Source: Pseudonocardia sp. CNS-004 (GTDB lineage: Bacteria; Actinomycetota; Actinomycetes; Mycobacteriales; Pseudonocardiaceae). From it: a stretch of DNA of 64,000 bases. Both the position numbers and the translations under genes were made by a program. The notes beneath the pieces were generated by a model. That model saw only the letters and a program-made list of their open reading frames with translations. It was not told the DNA's origin and searched no databases. Below are positions 18,930 to 28,639 of the stretch, one piece after another; position 1 is the stretch's first letter, and each line of letters begins with the position of its first letter. The stretch lies in contig MKJV01000063.1 of assembly GCA_001942185.1 (NCBI GenBank), forward strand, positions 1-64,000. Direction: 5' to 3'.

Positions 18930-19811
18930 CTAAACGGCGACATCCGAGATCACGGGCGACCCGTTGAACCCAGGAAGGGCCAAATGCCCGGCGTCGACCG
19001 GCACGATGGCGCCAGTGACGAACCGCGACTCATCCGACGCGAGCCAGAGCACGCCCTCGCTGATGGCGCCAGGGGCCAACATCCCCACATCGGCCAAGGC
19101 GGTCGAGTGGTGTGCTGCGCGCATGTGCTCCTGGCGCGTGCCGTCGGGGCGTCCGGTTGTCATCTCATAACATCCTTGCCAGTCCGTCATCTTCGAATCG
19201 ACGAACCCAGGGCAAACGGCGTTTACCCGAATACCGAACACGCCGTATTCCAGCGCGGCCGACTTCATGAGACCCATGACGCCGTGCTTGGCCGACACGT
19301 AATGCGCATAGCCCGGTCCGCCCCGAACAGCATTGGTTGAACCGGTGACGATGATGGAGCCCTGCCGCCGCTCGATGAGGTGCGGGACCGTCGCCTTGAT
19401 CGTGCGCCAGACACCGGTGAGATTGATGTCGATCATGTCCTGCCACGCGTTCTCGGTGAGTTCGTGCAGCGGCGCACGGCTCCAGATGCCGGCGTTGGCG
19501 CAGACGATGTCCAGCTGGCCGAACGCCGCCAGTCCCTCTGCGACAGCAGCATCCAGCTGAGACTGATCACGCACGTCTGCCTTCACCGCGACGGCACGTC
19601 GGTCGAGCTTTTCGACGAGCGCTGCGGTCTCATCGAGGTCTCCGTCCCTCGCGAGGTCGTAAGGCACCGTCGCAACCTGGTCTTCGAGGTCGACGATCAC
19701 GATATCCGCGCCTTCCTCGGCAAGCCGTAGCGCGTGCGCCCGGCCCTGACCCCGAGCGCCGCCGGTGATGAACGCTACCTTTCCTGCAAGCCTGCCCACA
19801 GTCGTCTCCAT
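18930..19811 (-). CDS. Mycofactocin-coupled SDR family oxidoreductase
   Basis: A 293-aa short-chain dehydrogenase. The cofactor loop reads VAFITGGARGQGRAHALRLA, the wording typical of the mycofactocin-coupled SDR subfamily, which hold NAD tightly and pass electrons to the peptide-derived cofactor mycofactocin rather than exchanging NADH. Other features are NAG (ANAGIWSR), catalytic Ser in VTGSTNAV, the YVSAK pair, and the insertion after FVDSKMTDWQ. The ATG at 19811 is chosen because the Rossmann strand begins 13 residues later. It would oxidise an alcohol produced in this cluster, perhaps by the P450. No mycofactocin biosynthesis genes are in the window. An inverted repeat lies 72 bp upstream. 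Confidence 0.8.
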   Translation of the reverse strand: METTVGRLAGKVAFITGGARGQGRAHALRLAEEGADIVIVDLEDQVATVPYDLARDGDLDETAALVEKLDRRAVAVKADVRDQSQLDAAVAEGLAAFGQLDIVCANAGIWSRAPLHELTENAWQDMIDINLTGVWRTIKATVPHLIERRQGSIIVTGSTNAVRGGPGYAHYVSAKHGVMGLMKSAALEYGVFGIRVNAVCPGFVDSKMTDWQGCYEMTTGRPDGTRQEHMRAAHHSTALADVGMLAPGAISEGVLWLASDESRFVTGAIVPVDAGHLALPGFNGSPVISDVAV

Positions 19812-19882
19812 GCTCGTTGTTCCCGTTCTGCGGATTACCAGAAGAACCGTCTCCACTCTATGGCCGAGCGCCGCCGGGTCGG

Positions 19883-19899
19883 TGTCCCAAAGTCGGTCA
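19883..19899 (-). promoter_or_regulatory. AcoR-type inverted repeat upstream of the SDR gene
   Basis: The minus strand reads TGACCGACTTTGGGACA. It shares CCG, TTGGGACA and spacing with the near-symmetrical copy at 30873. It is 72 bp upstream of the SDR start and about 215 bp beyond the end of the AcoR-like regulator gene, so it would sit at the head of the SDR-VOC transcript. Confidence 0.5.
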
Positions 19900-20112
19900 T
19901 GTGCTCCCCGACCGCACGTGGGCGGCCCTGGCCATCGCGATCCTGGTTGTGGATCTTGCGGTCGGGTCCTGGTCTCGCCGACTCCGACGCCGGGCCCGCC
20001 CGGCCGCCACCCGAAGAGGCCGCCTGCTCATCGCACCGCCGTCGCGTGCGAGGTGGCGCAGGCACCGCCGGCACGAGCGGCTCGTCACGTGAAAGTGGAG
20101 CTCCGATTCACG

Positions 20113-21881
20113 TCATCCACCGAGACCGAAGGCGACGAGCTTGCGGTAGAGGGTCGAGCGCGAAATACCGAGGCTGGCCGCCGCGGCCTTCTTGTTGCCG
20201 CCCTCGGCAGCCAGGGTGGCGATTATCATGTCACGTTCGTGCCGTTGCAGCCGGGTCAGGTTGGTCTTCGAACGTGGGAGGAAGCACAGTTCAGGAAGGT
20301 CCTCTACACGTACGACGCTGCCCGGGCAAGCGCTGCGCGCCGCGCGCACCGCCTGTTCCAACTGACGGACGTTGGCACGCCAATCCACACCCGTGAGGCG
20401 TCGCATTGCTGCTGCGTCTATGCGAACCGCCGCGTCGCCCTTGTCACCACGAGCGATCTTCTCGGCGATCGGAGCGATGTCCTCGACGCGATCGGCAAGT
20501 GGCGGCAACTCGAGCAGGTGCGGAAACTGACCGGTGAGAACGGCCGGCGGACGCCGATCCCCATCAACGGTGAAGGTGGCCAGCAATAGGCCGGCGCCCG
20601 ACGACTGATCGACCCACCGACAGAACCTGTGCAGGGTGACCGTGTCGAGGAGGTCCAGGTGCGTCACGAGCACCACGCTGTCGTCGTCCTTGCTCGCGGA
20701 GCACAGATCTTCCAGCCAGCCCGGCTCGCCGGCGTCAGCGGCGTCGTACTCGTGCACGTTCTTGTCGGGATGGTGCAGGGCGCACGCGGAGAGCGCGAGT
20801 TTGCGCTTGCCCACTCCCGGCGGCCCGGTCAGCAGCAACCGATGCCCGAGGCTGACGATCGACGAGGTGCGCTGCAACACCGACTGCCAACGGCGGCTCG
20901 GGCCCGGCAGCAACGTGCTGAGCGTTGTCGCCCCCCGCGAGTTGCTCGCGGAGCGAGTTCCTCGGCGATCCTGGTGACGACGCAGCTGCAGGATTGCGCG
21001 GCCCGAGCACCTCCCCGGCGTATCTCGGCGACAGACGCTTGGACGGCGGCGGACTCCGCGTCACCACCCAGCACCAACACGCTCTCCTGTGCAGCGAGGG
21101 CACGTTCGACCAGGTCCCAGAGCAAGCCCTGATCGACCGGGCCGAGCACCTCACCGGCATGCGGATTGGCGATCACGAGCCGGGAGTTCACGGCGACGAT
21201 GGCCCGCCGCGGTCCGCGCCGGTCGGCGAGTAGATACGCCTCGAGCAACGCTCGATCCTGAGCTCCGAAGCCGGTGAGCAGGCGGTCCCCGATCTCGCGC
21301 GCCACGTGCGTCACCAGCGCCATCATCATCGGCGAGTACCGGTCCGCCCGACACACGAGGTCGACGACGCCTTCGATCCGACCGGATGCCGGATGGACGA
21401 TCGGCACGCCAACGGCAGAGAGCCCTCGGAGGCAGTCCGCGTAGTGCTCGTGACCGAGCACCAGAACGGGCTCGCCCTCTTCCAAGGGCGTGCCGAGTGC
21501 GCTCGTCCCGGCGCGGGATTCCTCGAAGACGAAGCCGGGAACCGACCCGACCGCGTCGAGATGAGACAGCAAGCCCCGGTCGCCGACCCAGCGCCCGATG
21601 ATTCGCGCGGCGTCGTCCGTGACGAACATCGCCACATCGAGTCCCTGCATATCGCCGGCGAAGAGCCTGTCGGCAACCGGCCGCGCGGCGCGGAGCAGTG
21701 CGCTGTCCTGTTCGACCTCTCCGGCATAGCGAAGGTTCAACGGTCGGTCCGGGGCGAGACCTGCGGCGCGCGACCGCAACCACGATCGTGCGGTCGACGG
21801 TCGGACGATGCCCGAGATCTCTCCCGAGCACAGGAAGTCCTCCCGGGCACGAAGCCCAGCGCGGATGGTCGCTACATCCAT
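20113..21881 (-). pseudogene. AcoR-like GAF/AAA/Fis transcriptional activator, one frameshift
   Basis: About 589 aa. The N-terminal half is a GAF-type sensor as in AcoR/MimR regulators (FVTDDAARIIGRW, GFVFEESRAGTSALG, LGHEHYADCLRGLSAVGVPI). The central AAA-like domain has Walker A (LTGPPGVGKRKLAL) and the WRANVRQLEQAVRAA helix, but no GAFTGA loop, so contact with sigma-54 is not expected. The C-terminus is a Fis HTH (GGNKKAAAASLGISRSTLYRKL). The ATG at 21881 has a strong AAGGAGGAG. The two parts are in different frames, joined at a six-C run (20931-20936) where one base seems lost. Likely activates the P450/SDR cluster in response to substrate. Confidence 0.82.
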
Positions 21882-21985
21882 CTCTCCTCCTTGAGAGCGT
21901 GGTGCCACACGCTAGACGGCGGTCTCCGACGCGGTCAATCTATGGACCACACCATTGGGCAGCCATCCGCATACGCATTCTCCGT

Positions 21986-23044
21986 TCAATGCGGTCGCAC
22001 GACGACTTTGCCGAGCACTGCCCCGTCGTGCAGTGGAATGAGTCCTTCTTCCACGAGCGATTCGAGAGGAATTACGCGATCGATCACCACGTTCTCCGAA
22101 CGCGGGTCGGCGAGCAACTCGAGCGCACGCGGCAGGTCGACGTCGCAGACGTGCGCCACCGTCGTGATGAGATCGATCTCCCGGAGCACCATGTCGCTCA
22201 GGTCGAGCTCCGTCGGCGCCTTCTGGAGCCCGAGCAACACCACGCTCCCTCCTCGTCTGGCGAGCGCCGTCGCCAGTGCAGGTGACGGCCGCGCACCGGA
22301 TGCCTCGACGACGAGGTGCGCACCAGCGCCGTCGGTCAGGTCCCGGACGAGCTCCACGACATCGCCGCCGCGGGCGTTCACCGCATGGGTGGCGCCTTCT
22401 GCCAAGGCCCGCTCGAGCTTGACGTCGTCGACGTCCACCGCAACGAGCACCGACGGCCCGCTCGATGCGAGAGCCCTCAACGCGAAATGGCCTATCCCGC
22501 CGAGGCCGATCAGGACCATCGCCTGGCCGGCCTCGGGATTCCCGCGGCGGACACCGTGAAGGGCTACGGCGAGCGGTTGTGCGATCGCAGCCGTGTCGTC
22601 ATCGAGACCGGCCGGCACGTACCGGCACATCCGGGCCGGGACGGTGACGAATTCGGCCAGCCCACCGTCGGCCTGGAGGCCGTGGGTGTAGTAGCGCGCA
22701 CACAGATTCGTCCGGCCGCCGCGGCACCATTCACATGCGCCGCACCAGACCCCGGCACCCGGGACGACCCGCTGGCCCACCGAGAACCCTTCGACGCCGG
22801 ACCCGACGGCCTCGATCTCACCGACGAACTCATGGCCCAACGTGAGGGGGCCGTGATGTCCACTCCCCGGGTGCGGCCGGTTGATCGGGATCATCGACGG
22901 CCCGTTGACGAACTCCGCGACATCCGTACCGCATATCGCGGCACGCAACACCCGGAGGCGAACCTCGTCATGCCTCGGGGTGGCGGCGTCCTCGATTCGC
23001 TCGATCCGCACGTCCCGGCGACCGTAGTAACGAGCAGCAAGCAT
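21986..23044 (-). CDS. Zinc-dependent medium-chain alcohol dehydrogenase
   Basis: A 352-aa MDR enzyme of the 2,3-butanediol/sorbitol/threonine dehydrogenase type, which oxidises secondary alcohols with NAD(P). Catalytic zinc residues are in AAICGTDVAEF and GHEFVGEIEAVG; the structural-zinc cysteines are in CGACEWCRGGRTNLC; the Rossmann loop is VLIGLGGIGHFALRAL. The ATG at 23044 follows GAGG at a suitable distance; a second ATG three codons upstream is possible. It lies between the AcoR-like gene and the quinone oxidoreductase, all on the minus strand, and probably takes part in the same oxidation sequence. Confidence 0.85.
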   Translation of the reverse strand: MLAARYYGRRDVRIERIEDAATPRHDEVRLRVLRAAICGTDVAEFVNGPSMIPINRPHPGSGHHGPLTLGHEFVGEIEAVGSGVEGFSVGQRVVPGAGVWCGACEWCRGGRTNLCARYYTHGLQADGGLAEFVTVPARMCRYVPAGLDDDTAAIAQPLAVALHGVRRGNPEAGQAMVLIGLGGIGHFALRALASSGPSVLVAVDVDDVKLERALAEGATHAVNARGGDVVELVRDLTDGAGAHLVVEASGARPSPALATALARRGGSVVLLGLQKAPTELDLSDMVLREIDLITTVAHVCDVDLPRALELLADPRSENVVIDRVIPLESLVEEGLIPLHDGAVLGKVVVRPH

Positions 23045-23138
23045 CAGTGACACCTCGTGGCAGACGACAAAGCGGCACAGGCCCGATATGCAGCGGCATC
23101 GGCGTACGTGGCGGTGCCCAACACAACTCCCGACCGGA

Positions 23139-24110
23139 TCAGATCGTCACCACGACCTTGCCTCGGATGCCGCCGCTGTGGAAGGCGACGGCCGCGTCCA
23201 CTGCCGCATCCAGTGAGTACTTGCGGCCGATTCTGGCCCTGAGTTCGCCGGCCGCCGCCGCATCGGCCACCTCCCGCATCGCGACCTGCTTTCCTGCCAT
23301 GTCCAGGAAGAAGAGCAGTTGCACGTCGTCGCGTCCGACCTGCTCCGGAGTCGGGGCGGGCCAGATGATCGAGACGAGGCGGCCTCCGGGCCGGAGGGGC
23401 CGGCCGAGCGCCGGGAGGTTCTCGGCCGGCAGGGCCAGGTTGAACACCAGATCTACGTCGCGAGGATAGTCGTCCTCGGCATAACCGACGGTGTCGGTGA
23501 CGGCGAGGTCCTGCAGCAACCCGACATCCGCAGCGGTGCGGGCTGTGGCGATGACGCGTGCGCCCTTTCCGACCAGCAGCGGGATGAGCGCCGTGCCCAC
23601 CCCGCCGAGCCCGCCGACGACGAGGCAGGTCTCGCCCGGGCGCACCTGCGCGAGCTTCATGAGCCCCAGGGCGGTCCAACCCGCGATGGCCAGCGCCGCC
23701 GCCTCATCTGCCGGCACCGATGGCGGGCGTGTGGCCACCAACGGGGTGTCTGCTTCGAAGACCGCGTACTCGGCCAACGCGCCGGTGCTCAGTGACGGAT
23801 GCTCGGCATCGCTTGCGAACGCCATCTGGCGCGGCAGCGCCTGTCCGAACACCTCGTCCCCCACCTCGAAGCGCTCGACCCCTTCCCCGATCGCGGTCAC
23901 GGTACCCGCGAAGTCGTTGCCGGGTACGTACGGGAATTCGATGTCGACGAAATCCTTGAAACCGCCGGTGATGACGCGCATGTCCGTGGGGTTGATGCTC
24001 GTGGCGGCGATCCGCACCTGGATCTGGCCGGGTCCCGGAGTCGGAACCGGAACCTGCGCCATGGCCAACTGCTCGGGCGGACCATAACCGGCAGCGACAA
24101 GGGCTTTCAT
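23139..24110 (-). CDS. NADP-dependent quinone-oxidoreductase-type MDR enzyme
   Basis: A 323-aa zinc-free medium-chain reductase (MKALVAAGYGPPEQLAMAQV). It has the NPTDMRVITGG segment, the PYVPGNDFAGTVTAIGEGV loop and a cofactor loop LVVGGLGGVGTALIPLLVGK (AxxGxVG-like). No zinc-binding cysteine sets are present, so it belongs to the quinone oxidoreductase/enoyl reductase branch. It probably reduces an activated double bond or a quinone. A palindrome lies just upstream (24129-24144), and the ferredoxin oxidoreductase gene ends 56 bp further up on the same strand. Confidence 0.83.
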   Translation of the reverse strand: MKALVAAGYGPPEQLAMAQVPVPTPGPGQIQVRIAATSINPTDMRVITGGFKDFVDIEFPYVPGNDFAGTVTAIGEGVERFEVGDEVFGQALPRQMAFASDAEHPSLSTGALAEYAVFEADTPLVATRPPSVPADEAAALAIAGWTALGLMKLAQVRPGETCLVVGGLGGVGTALIPLLVGKGARVIATARTAADVGLLQDLAVTDTVGYAEDDYPRDVDLVFNLALPAENLPALGRPLRPGGRLVSIIWPAPTPEQVGRDDVQLLFFLDMAGKQVAMREVADAAAAGELRARIGRKYSLDAAVDAAVAFHSGGIRGKVVVTI

Positions 24111-24128
24111 CTGCTCTCCTCACCTGAG

Positions 24129-24144
24129 ATGACCAGTCGGTCAT
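24129..24144. promoter_or_regulatory. 16-bp palindrome upstream of the quinone oxidoreductase gene
   Basis: ATGACC-AGTC-GGTCAT has perfect 6-bp half-sites. It lies 19 bp before the start of the 23139-24110 gene and resembles TetR-family operators (GACC...GGTC). No TetR gene adjoins it, so its regulator must be elsewhere. A run of six T follows on the plus strand. Confidence 0.5.
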
Positions 24145-24165
24145 TTTTTCCGGACTCTGCTGTGC

Positions 24166-27100
24166 TCACTTCAAGCTGCCCGCCGCGAGCTCGGCCCAGA
24201 GCTGATCGGCGCGGGCGCGGAAGCGGGCCACGTTGTCGAGCTTGATCTGCTCGTACCCGCGTACCAGGTCGGGCAGTTCCAACAACTCGAGCACGCGGTC
24301 GTGGTTGGCCCGGCTCGCCACCTGCAGCGCCGCCCGCACGTGGTTCACGTACTCGCCGACGAGCGCGCGCTCGACGCGGCGCACCTCGCTCGGCCGAAGG
24401 GATCCATGGCGGTTCCGCGCAGCCGCCGCATGCGGCGGAGGGCCCGGAACACCGACACCGCGACGATGCGCCGCATTGCGATCTTGCGGTCCAGCCCGTG
24501 CTCGCGCATCACGGGCGGCTGCAGGTGGAACACGACCCGCGAGCCCACGGGCACGTCGGCGAGCGCATCGAGGTGCAGACGGGCGACCTCGTACTCGTCC
24601 TTGTAGGCCATGAGCTTGTACAGACCCCGGGCCACCGCCTCGGTGAGCGGACGGTCCTCCGCGATCGCGAGCCGGTCCTCGCTCTCGCGCGCATGCCCGA
24701 CAACGTCGACGTAGCGCCGCGCGTAGCCGAGTCCCTGGTAGGCGACCAGGTCGGGGACCCGTACCTCGAGCAGCTGGCGCAGCGGGCCCGGCTCGGCCGC
24801 GACGGCGTCCACGAGCGCGCGCTCGCCGCTGCTGAGTACCGTCGGCGCCGCCGGCGGTGACAGCACCGCCGCGACCGTCTCGGGCGCGGCCACCGCGGCC
24901 CGCCCCCATTCGAGCGCCGCGAGGTTCTGCTCGACCGCGACGCCGTTCATCCGCACCGCCTCCTGCAGCGCCTCGATCGTGACCGGCAACCCGCCCTGCT
25001 GCCAGGCAACGCCAAGCATGATCATGTTTGTCGGCATGTGATCTCCGAACAGCGCCTGCGCGAGCGCACGCGCGTCGCACTCGACGTTGTCGTCCGCACG
25101 AGTGCACACGTCGATCGCCTCGCGGGCGGCGACCACGTCCGGCGTCGGCACGACCTGTGTCGCCATCCGACCGGTCGGGGCCAGGCTGGAGTTGATCGCT
25201 GCGATGGTGCGGTCCGGCCTCGCCGTGGCGAGGTTGCCCGGCGCGGCACCGCCCAGGATGTCGAGCACCAGCAGGAGGTCCACGCCACCGAACGGCGCGG
25301 TGACGGACTCGAGCTCGGGCGCGCACCGATGTGGATGTCCGAGACGACCGGACCGCCCTTCTGGCTCAGCCCCGTCTGGTCCAGCCCGGTCGATCTGCGC
25401 CCGTCGAGCATCGCCGCAACGCTCAGGATCTGCGCGACGGTCACGACGCCCGTGCCACCGATCCCCACCATGCGCACCCGGCCCTGCTCGGGCAGCGGGC
25501 GTGCCGGCTGCGGCAGCGCGACACCGGGTCGCCGCACCTCGCGTGGAGCGGCTTCGGCCGGCGGGATCACGGTCAGGAACGACGGGCAGTCGCCTTCCAG
25601 GCAGGAGAAGTCCTTCGTGCAGGAGGACTGGTGGATGCGCGTCTTGCGCCCGAACTCGGTCTCGACCGGCTCGACCGACAGGCAGTTGGACTTCTCCCCA
25701 CAGTCCCCGCATCCCTCGCAGACCCGCTCGTTGATGACCACCTGCTGCGCGGGGGTGACGAGGTCGCCGCGCTTGCGAGCACGGCGCTTCTCGATGGCAC
25801 AGAGCTGGTCGTGGATCAGCACGGTCACGCCCGCCACCTCAGCGAGCTCCCGTTGCACGGCGGCGAGGTCCTCGCGCGGGCGGACGACGATGCCGCCGGG
25901 CAGCGAGACCCCCTTGTACCTCGTCGGGTCTTCCGCCGTGACGGCCACCCGGCTGACGCCTTCGGCCAGGAGCATGCGGGCGACGTCGGGCACGCTGAGC
26001 TTGCCGACGATCCGCTGGCCACCGGTCATCGCGACCGCGTCGTTGTACAGCAGCTTGTAGGTCATGGTGACCTCGGCAGCCATAGCCGCTCGGATGGCGA
26101 GCGAACCCGAGTGGTGGAACGTGCCGTCCCCCATGTTCTGGACGATGCGGGCCGGGTCCATGAACGGTGTGAGCCCGATCCACTGCGCACCCTCGCCGCC
26201 CATCTGGGTCGTGCCGGTGAGCTCACCACGGTTCTGGGGGTTGATCAGCACGAGCGTGTGACAGCCGATGCCGGCCCCGACCACGGTGCCGTCCGCGGTC
26301 GCGGTCGAGCTGTTGTGCGGCACCCGGAGCAGAAGAACGGCGTCCGCTGCGTGACGATCGGGAGCGGGCGGGCCCTCAGCGTGTCGAGCTGCTCCAGCCG
26401 AGCCCGCATCGGCTCGAGATCGTGGAAGACACCCAGACGCGCGGCGAGGGGACGCACGAGGACGTCGGCGTCGAGGGCGCCGCCCGCCGGCACGAGCCGC
26501 CGGCCGGCGTCATCGAGCTTCCCGGTCACCCGCGGGGCACCGGTGGCGCCGTACAGCGCGTCCTTGACGAGACGCTCGAGGAACGGGCCCTTCTCCTCGA
26601 CGACCAGCACCTCGTCCAGGCCGCGCGCGAAGTCCCGGACGGCGCGCTCGTCGAGTGGGTAGATCATGCCCAGCTTGAGGATGCGCACGGGCGGGTCGGG
26701 CACGCCGAGCTCCGCGAACGCCTGCAGGAGGTCGTAGTAGGCGGGCCCCGCCACCACGATGCCGAGGCGCGCATCCGGCGCGTCGCGCGCGAGTACCGAC
26801 AGCCCGTTGCGGCGCCCGTACTCGCGCGCGCGCTCGAGGCGGACCTCGAGCATCGAGCGTTCGAGCTCGAGCAGCTGGGCACCCAGCAGGTTCGCGTGCG
26901 GCGCGTGCGCCGTGCCACCGCCGGGCCACTCGCCGTCCGGCATGACAGGCCGGACGCGATCGAGCCCGACGGAGGCGACCGCGGTCGAGTCGACGAGGCG
27001 GGTCACGACCTTGAGCGCCGCCCACAACCCGGAGGCCCGTGAGCAGGCGATCGCGTGGCGCCCCAGGTCCAGCGCCTCCTGCACGTTTCCCGGTTGCAGC

Positions 27101-27630
27101 ACGGGCACGGACAGAGCGGCGAAGATCGCCTCGGACGCGCCGGGCATCGTCGACGACTTCGCGGCGGGGTCGTCGCCGGCGAGCGCGAGCACGCCGCCCG
27201 TCGGCGTCGTCCCGACCAGGTTGCCGTGCCGGATCGCGTCGCTGGCGCGATCGACCCCGGGCGACTTGCCGTACCAGACGCCCAGCACGCCGTCGCGCCG
27301 GCGGCCGGGCATCCGGTCCAGCAGCTGCGTCCCCCACACCGACGTCGCAGCGAGCTCCTCGTTCACCCCCGGGCGGTGAACGATCCGGTGCGCCGCGATG
27401 CGCTTCCGGTTGCGCTGCAGCTCCGTGTCGAAGGTCCCGAGCGGCGACCCCTGGTAGCCGGACACGAAGGCCGCGGCGTCGAGCCCCGCCGCGTCGTCCG
27501 CGCGTCGCTGGTCGATGATCACCCGAACGAGCGCCTGGACGCCGGACAGGTACACGGCGCCTTCGTCGAGATCGAGCCGGTCGTCGAGCGAAACGGTCGC
27601 AGACGGCGGAGGTGCCAGCGTGTCGGGCAT
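24166..27630 (-). pseudogene. Indolepyruvate ferredoxin oxidoreductase family protein (fused), three frameshifts
   Basis: A fused 2-oxoacid:ferredoxin oxidoreductase of about 1150 aa that oxidatively decarboxylates aryl pyruvates to acyl-CoA, reducing ferredoxin. The N-terminal pyrimidine-binding part begins MPDTLAPPPSATVSLDDRLD and includes VSGYQGSPLGTFD. The TPP-binding part holds FFCSGCPHNSST. Cysteine clusters CEGCGDCGEKSNCLSVEP and SCTKDFSCLEGDCPSF bind Fe-S. The gamma domain (MVGIGGTGVVTVAQIL) and a long C-terminal extension follow. Frames change near 26320, 25325 and 24400; each joins conserved sequence after a one-base correction. ATG at 27630 chosen; 27699 is an alternative. A divergent Lrp gene suggests amino-acid control, fitting aromatic amino-acid catabolism. 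Confidence 0.85.
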
Positions 27631-27682
27631 GGTGGCCACCTTCGGCGGCAGGAGCGGGAAACACAAGAAGACTGGTCCTGCT

Positions 27683-27735
27683 GCGCAGATATCCTGCATG
27701 GTCCTCGCTCATGGGCAGTATTTCTGCGCTAGCCT
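27683..27735. promoter_or_regulatory. Lrp-type inverted half-sites and leaderless promoter
   Basis: GCGCAGA at 27683-27689 and its inverted copy TCTGCGC at 27723-27729 flank a 33-bp spacer between the divergent ferredoxin oxidoreductase and lrp genes. Each repeat has an A/T-rich outer flank. TAGCCT at 27730-27735 has the TAnnnT form of an actinobacterial -10 and is followed, 7 bases later, by the lrp ATG with no Shine-Dalgarno, so that mRNA is probably leaderless and the inverted site overlaps its promoter. Confidence 0.45.
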
Positions 27736-27742
27736 GGTCGAC

Positions 27743-28225
27743 ATGAGCCCGCGTCACGATCTCGACGACACCGACCGCGAGCTGCTGCGGCTCCTGCAGG
27801 AGGACGGTCGGCGCACCGCCGCAGACATGGCCGGGCTCCTGTCCATGTCCGGCACCGCCGTCAGCCGACGGATCGCCCGCCTCGAGCAGAGCGGGGTCAT
27901 CCGGGGGTACACCGCTCGCGTCGACCCCGCAGCCCTCGATCTCACGATCGAGGCGTTCGTCGAGGTGCGCTTCGTGGGCAACATGCAGCCGGCGGAGGTG
28001 CACCGCACGGTCAGCGCGATCCCCGAGGTGAGCGCCGTCTTCACGACATCCGGCTGCTACGACGCGCTCGTCTGGGTGCGCGTCAGGAGCGTCGAGCACC
28101 TGACGACCGTGATCGGAGCGCTCCGACGCGGACGGAAGATCGTCGACACGCGGACGCACATCGTGCTCGGATCGCACATCGAGCGCCTGTGGGACGCGGA
28201 CACGCGGCCGTCGTCGTCTGCCTGA
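27743..28225 (+). CDS. Lrp/AsnC-family transcriptional regulator
   Basis: A 160-aa feast/famine regulator. Residues 7-55 form the AsnC helix-turn-helix (DDTDRELLRLLQEDGRRTAA then SMSGTAVSRRIARLEQSGVI), followed by the RAM ligand-binding domain (EAFVEVRFVGNMQPAEVHR, CYDALVWVRVRSVEHL). Such proteins form octamers and respond to amino acids. It is divergent from the indolepyruvate-type oxidoreductase and is probably its regulator, with an aromatic amino acid or keto acid as effector (inference). The ATG at 27743 lacks a ribosome site; a TAGCCT hexamer seven bases upstream supports a leaderless message. Confidence 0.9.
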   Translation: MSPRHDLDDTDRELLRLLQEDGRRTAADMAGLLSMSGTAVSRRIARLEQSGVIRGYTARVDPAALDLTIEAFVEVRFVGNMQPAEVHRTVSAIPEVSAVFTTSGCYDALVWVRVRSVEHLTTVIGALRRGRKIVDTRTHIVLGSHIERLWDADTRPSSSA

Positions 28226-28285
28226 GATCGCGCCGGGCTCTGCTCGCAGATGTCGAGGACGGGGACGTCGGCGCCTCGCCTTCGA

Positions 28286-28603
28286 CTACCCGCGGGCGTT
28301 CCCCCGACCTGGCAGCTTCTGCTCCACCACCTCGTACGCGACGATGCGCGGGGGGCAGGCCAGCAGCTCGTCGGCCCGCGCGCTGAACGCCGTCGCGAGC
28401 TCGCCGACCATGTGCGCGTCACTCGCGGCAGCGTCCGGGAACGTGTTGAACGTCAGGAAGTTGGCGGGACCCGATCGCCCCGCCAGCCAGACGTGCATGC
28501 CGTCCTCGCGCTCGGCCATGCCGATCGCCTCGTGGAGGAACGCCTCGACCTCCTCCACCTTGTCCTCACGCGCTTCGATCTCGACCAGGAACCCAGTGGG
28601 CAC
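28286..28603 (-). CDS. Antibiotic biosynthesis monooxygenase (ABM)-domain protein
   Basis: A 105-aa dimeric alpha/beta-barrel protein. It begins PTGFLVEIEAREDKVEEVEA and has the ABM pattern of a strand, long helix and FLTFNTFPDAAASDAHM strand-helix unit. Members are small cofactor-free monooxygenases, quinol oxygenases or simply stress-related proteins; function is not predictable. It lies 36 bp downstream of the old-yellow-enzyme gene with GGAG before its ATG, so the two are probably cotranscribed. Confidence 0.75.
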   Translation of the reverse strand: MPTGFLVEIEAREDKVEEVEAFLHEAIGMAEREDGMHVWLAGRSGPANFLTFNTFPDAAASDAHMVGELATAFSARADELLACPPRIVAYEVVEQKLPGRGNARG

Positions 28604-28639
28604 GGTTTCTCCTCCGGTAGTGAGCTGGGGCGGGGACCG

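Noticed and set aside
17919-18943. A single 840-residue VOC-P450 fusion on the minus strand (16421-18943)
   Set aside because: The two domains share a frame only by accident of two frameshifts. The VOC protein has its own stop at 17916-17918 and the P450 its own start at 17717 with a ribosome site.
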